From Bacteroidales bacterium (GTDB lineage: Bacteria; Bacteroidota; Bacteroidia; Bacteroidales; Muribaculaceae), in the NCBI GenBank assembly GCA_020860445.1, contig JAJBUH010000166.1, positions 1 to 38,558 on the forward strand: 38,558 nucleotides of DNA. Reading direction: 5' to 3'. Each line of letters begins with the position of its first letter. Position 1 is the first letter of the stretch. This document shows positions 17,228-23,596 of this stretch, piece by piece. The notes below the pieces were generated by a model that was not told where the DNA came from, did not search any database, and worked only from the letters and a program-made list of their open reading frames with translations. Both the position numbers and the translations under genes were made by a program.

Positions 17228-17821
17228 ATGGAGAAAAAGCCCTACAACCCCGGTCCGCGCCCGCCGCGACCACAGCAGCCCCAGCGCCGCCCACAACCCA
17301 ACTCTAACAAAGACCCCAATGCTATCAACGAGCATATACGCGCCAAAGAGGTGCGTCTCGTGGGCGACAATGTAGAGCCAGGCATATATTCCATTCACGA
17401 TGCCCTGAAGAAGGCCGAAGAGCTGGAACTCGACTTGGTGGAAATCTCGGCAACGGCCAACCCGCCGGTGTGCAAGATTCTCGACTACCAGAAATACCTG
17501 TACCAACAAAAAAAGAAGCTCAAGGAGCAGAAAGCCAAGTCGGTCAAGGTAGTCATCAAGGAGATCCGCTTCGGCCCCCAGACAGATGAGCACGACTACA
17601 ACTTCAAGCTCAAGCACGCCATGGGATTCCTGCAGGAGGGCTCGAAGGTCAAAGCCTACGTGTTCTTCAAAGGCCGCTCAATCCTCTTCAAGGAGCAAGG
17701 CGAGGTGCTGCTATTGCGCTTTGCCAACGACCTGGAGGAATACGGCAAGGTCGAGCAGATGCCCGTGCTCGAGGGCAAGCGCATGATCATCATGCTCTCG
17801 CCTAAGAAGAAGCAGTCGTAA
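17228..17821 (+). CDS. infC: translation initiation factor IF-3
   Basis: Keeps 30S subunits free and proofreads initiator tRNA. The 197-residue protein has a Bacteroidota-type proline/glutamine-rich N-terminal extension (about 1-28), the N-domain from [14 protein letters not shown], a lysine-rich linker helix ([16 protein letters not shown]) and the C-domain starting [18 protein letters not shown]. The start is ATG. The rare AUU start used for autoregulation in Escherichia coli is not used here, so any feedback must work differently. It is followed by rpmI after 63 bp. Confidence 0.97.
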   Translation: MEKKPYNPGPRPPRPQQPQRRPQPNSNKDPNAINEHIRAKEVRLVGDNVEPGIYSIHDALKKAEELELDLVEISATANPPVCKILDYQKYLYQQKKKLKEQKAKSVKVVIKEIRFGPQTDEHDYNFKLKHAMGFLQEGSKVKAYVFFKGRSILFKEQGEVLLLRFANDLEEYGKVEQMPVLEGKRMIIMLSPKKKQS

Positions 17822-17884
17822 CTCCATCCCCCGGAAAGATCGCATACACGATTATATAAACACGAATAACAAACAACAAACAAA

Positions 17885-18082
17885 ATGCCCAAGATTAAGA
17901 CTAACGCCGGTGCCAAAAAGAGGTTCGCCCTTACCGGCTCAGGAAAGATCAAGAGAAAGCACGCTTACCACAGCCACATTCTCACCAAGAAGACAAAGAA
18001 GCAAAAACGCAACCTCACCCACTCGGGCCTCGTGTCGAGTGCTGATACCAAGAGCGTACGCTCTCTGCTCGGTATGCGTTAA
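17885..18082 (+). CDS. rpmI: 50S ribosomal protein L35
   Basis: Basic 65-residue large-subunit protein beginning [20 protein letters not shown], with the conserved [14 protein letters not shown] segment. Length and position between infC and rplT are standard. The next gene, rplT, starts only after 126 bp. Confidence 0.97.
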   Translation: MPKIKTNAGAKKRFALTGSGKIKRKHAYHSHILTKKTKKQKRNLTHSGLVSSADTKSVRSLLGMR

Positions 18083-18208
18083 TCACCGCTTGGTAGATCT
18101 TTAACACCGACTTCGTGATTTTATAATTCATTTATTAACCGAACGGCCAGCCCTAAAGAGCCGCCCCGACACCCGGGAGGCCGCTGCCGATCACAACAAG
18201 CAACTAAA
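18083..18208 (+). promoter_or_regulatory. structured rpmI-rplT spacer, possible r-protein control region
   Basis: This 126-bp spacer is long for genes that are usually close. It contains a GC-rich inverted repeat CGGCC/GGCCG around 18143-18183 with further CCGGG-type pairings inside, ending about 25 nt before the rplT ATG. L20 is a known autoregulator in other bacteria. That it binds here is inference. Confidence 0.3.
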
Positions 18209-18559
18209 ATGCCAAGATCAGTCAATCACGTTGCGTCGCGCGAGCGTCGTAAGAAAATTCTGAAACTCACCCGCGGCTACTTCGGATGCCGCCGAAACGT
18301 GTGGACCGTAGCCAAGAACACTTGGGAGAAAGGTCTCACCTACGCTTATCGCGACCGCAAGGACAAGAAGCACAACTTCCGCGCACTGTGGATTCAGCGT
18401 ATCAACGCTGCCGCACGCCAGGATGGCCTCAACTATTCTCAGCTCATGGGCCTTATCCACAAGGCTGGCATCGAGATGAACCGCAAGGTCCTCGCCGACC
18501 TCGCCCTCAACAATCCCGAGGCTTTCAAGGCAGTGGTGGCTAAAGTGAAGAACGCTTGA
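18209..18559 (+). CDS. rplT: 50S ribosomal protein L20
   Basis: Assembly-initiating large-subunit protein that binds 23S rRNA. The 116-residue product has the typical start [19 protein letters not shown] and the long basic helix [16 protein letters not shown]. The C-terminal domain includes [19 protein letters not shown]. Length is standard. rpsU follows after 68 bp. Confidence 0.98.
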   Translation: MPRSVNHVASRERRKKILKLTRGYFGCRRNVWTVAKNTWEKGLTYAYRDRKDKKHNFRALWIQRINAAARQDGLNYSQLMGLIHKAGIEMNRKVLADLALNNPEAFKAVVAKVKNA

Positions 18560-18627
18560 TTTTGCAGTCTACACGCCACACAATAGTCAACAAGATTCAG
18601 TAACACCTAACACCAGGATCAAAGCAA

Positions 18628-18819
18628 ATGATTATCGTACAAGTTAAAGAAGGTGAGAATATCGAAAGAGCATTGAAGAAATTCAAGCGCAAATTCGAAA
18701 AGACTGGCATCATCAAAGAGCTTCGCGCTCGCCAGGCCTTCCAGAAGCCCTCAGTCACCAACCGCAAGAAGATGATGAAGGCTATCTACGTGCAGAAGCT
18801 CCGCAACGTGGAAGAGTAA
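18628..18819 (+). CDS. rpsU: 30S ribosomal protein S21
   Basis: Small basic 63-residue protein starting MIIVQVKEGENIERALKKFK, with FEKTGIIKELRARQAFQKPS. In Bacteroidota, S21 is tied to the unusual 30S platform that hides the anti-Shine-Dalgarno sequence, in keeping with the lack of SD sites before most genes here. It ends the r-protein transcript, with a strong terminator 57 bp downstream. Confidence 0.97.
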   Translation: MIIVQVKEGENIERALKKFKRKFEKTGIIKELRARQAFQKPSVTNRKKMMKAIYVQKLRNVEE

Positions 18820-18875
18820 CCCCCAAGACAACCCTCCTCGCCCCGGTCATGTATGGGATCGGAGGCGGATACATC

Positions 18876-18918
18876 AATGACAAAGACCCCCAGGGAGGGG
18901 CCTTTGTCATTTTTTTTG
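18876..18918 (+). terminator. rpsU operon terminator
   Basis: A 10-bp perfect stem AATGACAAAG/CTTTGTCATT is followed by a run of T. The segment just upstream (GTCATGTAT at 18846-18854) can pair with ATAC (18869-18872) and ATGAC (18877-18881), the latter being part of the terminator's left arm, so two alternative structures are possible. Confidence 0.92.
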
Positions 18919-18937
18919 CGTTTTTTTGATGAAAATA

Positions 18938-18969
18938 TTTGGAGAATTGAGGATTTTGGCTTAACTTTG
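18938..18969 (+). promoter_or_regulatory. xerC-hpf promoter
   Basis: TTTG (18938-18941), a 20-bp spacer and TAACTTTG (18962-18969) form an ideal Bacteroidota promoter 33 bp before the recombinase ATG. Confidence 0.75.
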
Positions 18970-19002
18970 GTTGTTACTTAACAAACACCTCGAATCACGC
19001 GT

Positions 19003-19917
19003 ATGCTTATCGATGATTTCATACAATATCTGCGGTGCGAGCTGGCCCTGTCAGCCCTCACTGCTAAGGCGTATGAGAGCGACTTGCGCCAATGGGAGCA
19101 CTTCGCCACCGGCGGTGGCAAGCGCCCTCTGGTGGTGGAGGATACCACCACCGCTGACTTGCGCCAATGGGTGGCGCAGCTCAGCATCGATGGCGTATCG
19201 GCTCGGTCGATCAAGCGCAAGGCTTCGGCCCTGGCTGCCTTTTTCCGCTTCATGATGAAGCGGCACGGTATGGCGCAGAATCCGGCGGCTGACCTGCAGC
19301 TGGCGCGGCCGCGCAAGGTGCTGCCGGTGGTGGTCAGTCCGGCGCAGATGCAGGGGGTGCTCGCCGATGCTCCTGCCGAGGATGACTTCATGGCGGTGCG
19401 CAACCATCTGATCGTGGATATGCTCTACCAGACTGGGGTGCGTGCCTCTGAGCTCGCCACCCTCGAGGATGCCAATGTTAATCTCTCGGCTCGCACCATC
19501 AGGGTGCTGGGCAAGCGCAACAAGGAGCGCGTCATCCCCTTTGGCGAGGGACTCGCCGCATCGATTGAACAGTATCGCGAGCTGAGGGATGCGGTGGCGG
19601 CTCCGCTCCAGGGCAAGGGTTTCTTTGTGGGGCGACATGGGCGTGACATCGATTATCAGACTGTGCGTACTGCGGTGCATGAGGCACTTGACGGCAGGGT
19701 GACTGCCCAGAAGCGCAGCCCCCACGTGTTGCGCCACACCTTTGCCACCGACATGCTCAATGGGGGCGCCGACCTCAACTCGGTCAAGCAGCTGCTTGGC
19801 CACCAATCTTTGGAAACTACACAGATATACACTCATATATCTCTGAGCGAACTAAAACAAAATTACGAACTCGCACACCCGCGTGCACTTAAAAAAGGAG
19901 GACATTATGGAAGTTAG
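19003..19917 (+). CDS. xerC: tyrosine recombinase, XerC/XerD type
   Basis: Site-specific recombinase of 304 residues, probably for chromosome dimer resolution. A SAM-like core-binding N-domain (about 1-90) precedes the catalytic domain. Visible catalytic residues are Arg in YQTGVRASELATL, the HxxR in HVLRHTFATDML, His in LLGHQSLETTQIY, and the nucleophile Tyr in QIYTHIS. Its position between rpsU and hpf is the normal Bacteroidales arrangement, so it is a housekeeping Xer rather than an integrase of a mobile element. It overlaps hpf by 11 nt. Confidence 0.92.
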   Translation: MLIDDFIQYLRCELALSALTAKAYESDLRQWEHFATGGGKRPLVVEDTTTADLRQWVAQLSIDGVSARSIKRKASALAAFFRFMMKRHGMAQNPAADLQLARPRKVLPVVVSPAQMQGVLADAPAEDDFMAVRNHLIVDMLYQTGVRASELATLEDANVNLSARTIRVLGKRNKERVIPFGEGLAASIEQYRELRDAVAAPLQGKGFFVGRHGRDIDYQTVRTAVHEALDGRVTAQKRSPHVLRHTFATDMLNGGADLNSVKQLLGHQSLETTQIYTHISLSELKQNYELAHPRALKKGGHYGS

Positions 19918-20206
19918 AATCCAAGCCATCCATTTTGATGCAAGTGAAAAGCTCGTCGCCTTCATCAACAAGAAGGCTGACCGCTTGGCTCGCCACAACA
20001 CCGCTATCTCGGTGGTGGACGTCACTCTCAAGGTTGTCAAGCCTGAGACTGCCATGAACAAGGAAGCTATAATCAAGGTAAGCAACCCAGCCCACGAGGA
20101 CCTCGTGGCCTCGAAAGTGGCCGATACCTTCGAGGAGGCCGTAGACCTCGCCATCGAAGCCATCGACAAGCAACTCGCCAAAAAGAAAGACCAACAGCGC
20201 AAATAA
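19907..20206 (+). CDS. hpf: ribosome hibernation promoting factor (short HPF/RaiA)
   Basis: Ribosome-binding protein of 99 residues that inactivates ribosomes in stationary phase. It has the S30AE beta-alpha-beta-beta-beta-alpha fold pattern: MEVRIQAIHFDASEKL, then VVDVTLKVVKPETAMNK, then DTFEEAVDLAIEAIDKQL. I start at the ATG at 19907, which is preceded by a strong AGGAGG ribosome-binding site, rare in this window. That site probably allows reinitiation inside the end of xerC, which it overlaps by 11 nt. A perfect hairpin terminator follows. Confidence 0.93.
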   Translation: MEVRIQAIHFDASEKLVAFINKKADRLARHNTAISVVDVTLKVVKPETAMNKEAIIKVSNPAHEDLVASKVADTFEEAVDLAIEAIDKQLAKKKDQQRK

Positions 20207-20234
20207 TCCAGCCAGAGAAAAATTCTCCCCTCAT

Positions 20235-20265
20235 AATCAGCCCGCTCTGCGGGCTGATTTCTTTT
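20235..20265 (+). terminator. hpf terminator
   Basis: An 11-bp perfect stem AATCAGCCCGC/GCGGGCTGATT with a TCT loop, followed by TCTTTT. It marks the boundary between the conserved core and the AT-richer accessory segment. Confidence 0.92.
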
Positions 20266-20290
20266 CCTTATATTGACTTTATAATTTTAA

Positions 20291-20339
20291 TCAAGATGAT
20301 AAGAAATCTAAGGATTTTTTTGTAAATTTGCATGTTGAT
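20291..20339 (+). repeat. duplicated promoter module, copy 1
   Basis: A 49-bp sequence, about 46 positions identical to copy 2 at 21847-21894. It includes a run of T and the -7 element TAAATTTG at 20323-20330. Similarity resumes faintly to the GATTATG at the first ATG downstream (20355). Confidence 0.92.
20323..20330 (+). promoter_or_regulatory. -7 element in module copy 1
   Basis: TAAATTTG matches TAnnTTTG. No TTTG lies 20 bp upstream, so the conserved upstream half of the module may bind a regulator or an alternative sigma factor. The transcript would start near 20337. Confidence 0.55.
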
Positions 20340-20354
20340 TAAAGAGATGCGATT

Positions 20355-20396
20355 ATGGACAATAAATTAACTGATAGAGTAGAATCTAAAGAGTAG
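20355..20396 (+). other. 13-codon mini-ORF after module copy 1
   Basis: The ATG at 20355 occupies the same place relative to the module as the start codon of the AAA/PD-(D/E)XK gene after copy 2 (shared GATTATG). It encodes only 13 residues (MDNKLTDRVESKE) before TAG. It could be a leader peptide or the stub of a lost gene. Confidence 0.3.
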
Positions 20397-20400
20397 TAGA

Positions 20401-20658
20401 ATGAAACGAATAGAGAAAGATATTATAGAATACTTGGTGTGTTGTATCAGCGAATTTGGAAATGTACACAAAATCGCTATGCACCAAGCTTATGAATACT
20501 TGAGTAAATTTGGTGGTTTGGATTTCTTGCGCAAATTTTACAATGTAGAGCACACATTCTCTGTAGAAGATGCTATAGAAGACATAACCATGATATGTCA
20601 TAGAAACGGAGGTGAATTTGATGAAAGTGCTTTACCATGGAAGCAATGTCTCGATTGA
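20401..20658 (+). CDS. DUF3791-family protein, putative antitoxin-like partner
   Basis: Small 85-residue helical protein. The segments HQAYEYLSKFGGLDFLRKFY and VEHTFSVEDAIEDITMICHR, ending in a NGG-type tail, resemble the DUF3791 family common in gut Bacteroidota and Firmicutes. Such genes typically precede a DUF3990 gene, as here: the two frames overlap by 38 nt. A toxin-antitoxin-like role is inference from that pairing and not established by the sequence. The last 15 or so residues overlap the DUF3990 start. Base composition is AT-rich compared with the housekeeping genes upstream. Confidence 0.7.
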   Translation: MKRIEKDIIEYLVCCISEFGNVHKIAMHQAYEYLSKFGGLDFLRKFYNVEHTFSVEDAIEDITMICHRNGGEFDESALPWKQCLD

Positions 20659-20833
20659 GAGAATAGATTTATCTAAATCTCACGTTGCTAAAGATTTTGG
20701 ATGTGGTTTTTATTTGACCGAGGATAAAAAGCAAGCTCTCGATCAAGCTAAGAATACTGTGTCTCGTAATCAGTGGGGCGAACCTACGGTAACAGCTTTT
20801 TTGTTTGATGAGAATCTTCTCACCAATAAATAA
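20621..20833 (+). pseudogene. truncated DUF3990-family gene (ADP-ribosyltransferase-like fold)
   Basis: The reading frame encodes MKVLYHGSNVSIERIDLSKS, followed by KDFGCGFYLTEDKKQALDQA and WGEPTVTAFLFDENLL, the recognisable N-terminal half of DUF3990. This family has been related to ADP-ribosyltransferases, and the YHGS and GFYLT blocks would be the His and Tyr of an H-Y-E type site. The frame ends after about 70 residues, roughly half the family length from memory. Reading on past the stop in any frame gives nothing convincing, so the gene is probably a remnant. A separate 19-codon fragment (20866-20925, GYEYGGTIIEKGAKVVIRN) in the spacer may be other debris. Confidence 0.6.
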
Positions 20834-20936
20834 AAAATAATATTAAGAACTACCATTAAAGATAAGGTTATGAATATGGTGGTACCATTATCGAGAAAGG
20901 AGCTAAAGTGGTCATAAGGAACTAAAAACTAACTAT

Positions 20937-21764
20937 ATGGAAAAAGTGAGAAAGAAATTGATGATTGCGGTTGGGATGGTCTTGGCTGGGACGATGGCTC
21001 AAGGGGCTGAGGCTGGAAGGATGTGGGTGTTTGAGACACCCATCGAAGGCATGTATGAGGTCGAAGACCAGGAGACTGGCGAGGTAGAGGCAGGCGAGAA
21101 GTATGAAGCAGTGTTAAGCTACACTGAGAGTGTGGTCAATGAGGTGACAACCAGTGGTGTCACACAGGTGACTACGGTGTATGAATATGCCGAGAATCCC
21201 ATCAACGATTATCTCAAGGAGATTGGATATCTCACCAGATTTGAGGGAGAGAAGGAATATTGGGGCTCTGGTGGCGCATGGTATCAAGTTATGGATGATG
21301 AGAAGTTTCTCATCGTGGATTTTTCTCTATCCGAGGGCGATACCGTCACCTTTGGATGGGATGAATATACGGTGACCAAGGTAGATTATATCGAGGTTAA
21401 GGGGCGCCAATATAAGCGACTGGAGATATCATCGGTTTATGGCGACAATAGTTATCTCCAGGATATTTGGGTCGAGGGGATCGGCTCGCAGCGCTCGCTC
21501 TACATGGTGCAGTGGCCAGTGCCGACCTATGCCTTGTTTCCCGTAGCCGGCTCGACCCAGCTTATGGAGGTTTGGGAGGATGGCGAACTCATCTTTGAAT
21601 ACGCCGACTTTGAGACCGACAACATTGTCCTTGGTGTCAATAGCGTATCCATCGACTCAGAGACCTCTGATTCTTCAATCTATGATTTGCAAGGCCGTCG
21701 CCTCACCGGCATTCCATCCCATGGCCTGTATATCCAGAATGGCAAAACCTATGTGGCCCAGTGA
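20937..21764 (+). CDS. secreted protein with Bacteroidales C-terminal tail
   Basis: Product of 275 residues with a Sec signal (KLMIAVGMVLAGTMAQGAEA). A beta-rich acidic body follows, with repeated Tyr/Trp and Glu, and then a C-terminal block IYDLQGRRLTG followed by GLYIQNGKTYVAQ. That tail is widespread in secreted Bacteroidales proteins and resembles a shortened type IX secretion sorting tail. The body was not recognised. Surface or secreted location is likely; function unknown. No convincing promoter is seen in the 103-bp spacer before it, so it may be read through from the module at 20291. A strong terminator follows. Confidence 0.75.
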   Translation: MEKVRKKLMIAVGMVLAGTMAQGAEAGRMWVFETPIEGMYEVEDQETGEVEAGEKYEAVLSYTESVVNEVTTSGVTQVTTVYEYAENPINDYLKEIGYLTRFEGEKEYWGSGGAWYQVMDDEKFLIVDFSLSEGDTVTFGWDEYTVTKVDYIEVKGRQYKRLEISSVYGDNSYLQDIWVEGIGSQRSLYMVQWPVPTYALFPVAGSTQLMEVWEDGELIFEYADFETDNIVLGVNSVSIDSETSDSSIYDLQGRRLTGIPSHGLYIQNGKTYVAQ

Positions 21765-21796
21765 ATAACTGCGCCTAAGGATTGAGACAACGCATA

Positions 21797-21846
21797 ATTC
21801 CCACGGATTGCCACTCACAATCCGTGGGAATCTTTGTATTTTCTTT
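21797..21846 (+). terminator. terminator after the secreted-protein gene
   Basis: A 14-bp perfect stem ATTCCCACGGATTG/CAATCCGTGGGAAT with a 7-nt loop, followed by a T-rich tail. It ends exactly where module copy 2 begins. Confidence 0.9.
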
Positions 21847-21894
21847 TCAAGATGATATGAAATCTAAGGATTTTTTGTAAATTTGCATGTGGAT
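21847..21894 (+). repeat. duplicated promoter module, copy 2
   Basis: A 48-bp near-copy of 20291-20339. The differences are one A/T, one fewer T in the T run, and one T/G. It ends about 15 bp before the next start codon and contains TAAATTTG at 21878-21885. Confidence 0.92.
21878..21885 (+). promoter_or_regulatory. -7 element in module copy 2
   Basis: TAAATTTG, giving a predicted transcript start around 21892 and a leader of only about 18 nt before the ATG at 21910. The -33 position lacks the usual TTTG, as in copy 1. Confidence 0.55.
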
Positions 21895-21909
21895 AAATAG
21901 ACAAGGATT

Positions 21910-23544
21910 ATGTTTGAATTTGATGATATGCCGGTGCAATATCCTATCGGTGAACATAATTTTAGAGATTTGCGTGAGCGAGGCTGCCTGTATGTTGATA
22001 AGACACAATATGTAGCCAGGCTACTTGTGCAAGGCAAATTCATATTTCTATCTCGGCCTCGCAGATTTGGCAAGAGCCTGTTGCTGTCTACCATTGAAAG
22101 TTATTTTAAGGGGGAAAAAGAGCTTTTCGAGGGTACATGGATTGGCGAAAGAGAAAAGAATTGGAAAAAATATCCTGTGTTGCATTTTGATATGAGTGGA
22201 TGCAGTGGTAAAAATGCTGATACTATAGAAAAGTTCTTGAACGACAGGATTGCCCGATATGAAACCAGCTATGGAGTGCCTAATAAAGAACACCTTGACG
22301 ACGTGGGCTCTCGATTTAATTCATTAATCCTCAATATTTACGCTGCTACGGGATGTAGAGTGGTCGTTCTGATTGATGAATATGACAAGGGTATTCTGGA
22401 AACATTGGATGAACCAGAGAATAAAAAGATGAATGATGTGTTGCGAGCTTTCTACTCCCAGCCAAAAGCCGCTACAGAAGCCGTGCAGTTCTGCATGGTC
22501 ACAGGGGTAGCGAGATTTGGAAGTTATACCTTATTCTCGGGCCCCAATAACTACTATGATATTTCAATGAATACTCTGTATGCTTCGATTTGTGGCATTA
22601 CGCAATCAGAACTGCTGGGTAACTTCAGTGATGGAATTAAGCTCCTTTCGGAAAAGCGTAAAGAGACTCAAGAAGACACCATAGAGGCATTGCGACAGAA
22701 ATATGATAGTTATCGCTTTACTGAATCTGAGGAAAAAGTATATAATCCATTCAGTGTGCTTTGCGCCTTCGCAGAACAAAGGATGGATAATTTCTGGATT
22801 AAATCAGGAATCAGTAAGGTGTTCGTAAAGTATCTCTCTCAATCTGAATTTGATCTGATCGAACTCCAAAACCTATGGGTGACTCGAGATCGAATGGAGA
22901 AGAAATATTCAAAGGAAGACTCTATTCCATTGCTTTTTCAGACCGGCTACCTCACCATAAAAGATGTAGAGGATTCTAAGCTCTATCGCCTTGGCATCCC
23001 CAATGGGGAAGTGCGCAGCGCCTTAGTAGATCAATTGATCCCCCTCTATACAGGCATCCCTGAGAATGATTTCCCCCTCCGCCTAAAGAGATTACAAGAC
23101 AAGGTAAAGGACGGGGATGTGACTGGGTGGATTGAGGACGTGCGATCCATTATTAGTCGAATTCCTTATAGGCTTTTCGGCCCTACAGATAGCAATAAAG
23201 AGAAAGAAGATGAGAGGCAGGACGCTAAGGCCAAGGCTATAGCCAATTATGAGCGCACATATCATCTATTGGTGCATATCATATTCCAGATGCTCGATTT
23301 AGAGGCCCAAAGCGAAATCGAGATTGCCGGTGGAAGAATCGATATGGTGATGAAAACAAAGAAATTCATCTATGTAATAGAGTTTAAGCTTGATGGAACG
23401 ACCTCAGAAGCCTTGGCTCAGATTGACGAAAAGGGATATCTCATCCCTTGGAGAGCTGATGGACGCAAGGTGTACAAGATAGGAATTGTTTTTTCATCTA
23501 AAGATCATAATATAAAAGATTACGAGTATTTACCTAAAGACTAG
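21910..23544 (+). CDS. AAA-ATPase-like / PD-(D/E)XK nuclease-fold protein (DUF1703 type)
   Basis: Two-domain protein of 544 residues. The N-terminal AAA-ATPase-like domain begins YPIGEHNFRDLRERGCLYVDK. It has a Walker A-like RPRRFGKSLLLST (49-61), a Walker B-like VVLIDEYDKGILE (about 152-164), and the family block VTGVARFGSYTLFSGPNN. The C-terminal PD-(D/E)XK fold (about 474-500) shows GGRIDMV and YVIEFKLDG. Gut Bacteroidales carry many paralogues of this family. Their role is unproven; mobile-element maintenance, DNA repair or defence have all been considered. Transcription probably starts from module copy 2. Codon and base use is AT-richer than in neighbouring core genes, consistent with an accessory origin. 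Confidence 0.9.
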   Translation: MFEFDDMPVQYPIGEHNFRDLRERGCLYVDKTQYVARLLVQGKFIFLSRPRRFGKSLLLSTIESYFKGEKELFEGTWIGEREKNWKKYPVLHFDMSGCSGKNADTIEKFLNDRIARYETSYGVPNKEHLDDVGSRFNSLILNIYAATGCRVVVLIDEYDKGILETLDEPENKKMNDVLRAFYSQPKAATEAVQFCMVTGVARFGSYTLFSGPNNYYDISMNTLYASICGITQSELLGNFSDGIKLLSEKRKETQEDTIEALRQKYDSYRFTESEEKVYNPFSVLCAFAEQRMDNFWIKSGISKVFVKYLSQSEFDLIELQNLWVTRDRMEKKYSKEDSIPLLFQTGYLTIKDVEDSKLYRLGIPNGEVRSALVDQLIPLYTGIPENDFPLRLKRLQDKVKDGDVTGWIEDVRSIISRIPYRLFGPTDSNKEKEDERQDAKAKAIANYERTYHLLVHIIFQMLDLEAQSEIEIAGGRIDMVMKTKKFIYVIEFKLDGTTSEALAQIDEKGYLIPWRADGRKVYKIGIVFSSKDHNIKDYEYLPKD

Positions 23545-23545
23545 T

Positions 23546-23583
23546 AAAATGCCCTCCAAGTCTTTGGCCTGGAGGGCGTTTTA
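23546..23583. terminator. bidirectional terminator between convergent genes
   Basis: AAAA, a stem GCCCTCCA/TGGAGGGC with an 11-nt loop, then TTTT. It has A and T tracts on opposite sides, so it can serve the AAA/PD-(D/E)XK gene (plus) and the hydrolase gene (minus). Confidence 0.88.
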
Positions 23584-23596
23584 TGGGGGGAGGGGG

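Noticed and set aside
15764-17617. 617-codon open frame on the minus strand opposite thrS and infC
   Set aside because: It is fully antisense to two certain genes, its product is a low-complexity Leu/Val/Gly-rich shadow, and it arises from GC-rich codon bias.
18083-18208. tRNA-like fold in the rpmI-rplT spacer
   Set aside because: No anticodon arm, T-loop (TTCGA-like) or acceptor pairing could be drawn.
19003-19917. Tyrosine recombinase as integrase of the adjacent accessory block
   Set aside because: rpsU-recombinase-hpf is a conserved housekeeping order, it is coupled to hpf, and no attachment-site repeats flank the block at a tRNA.
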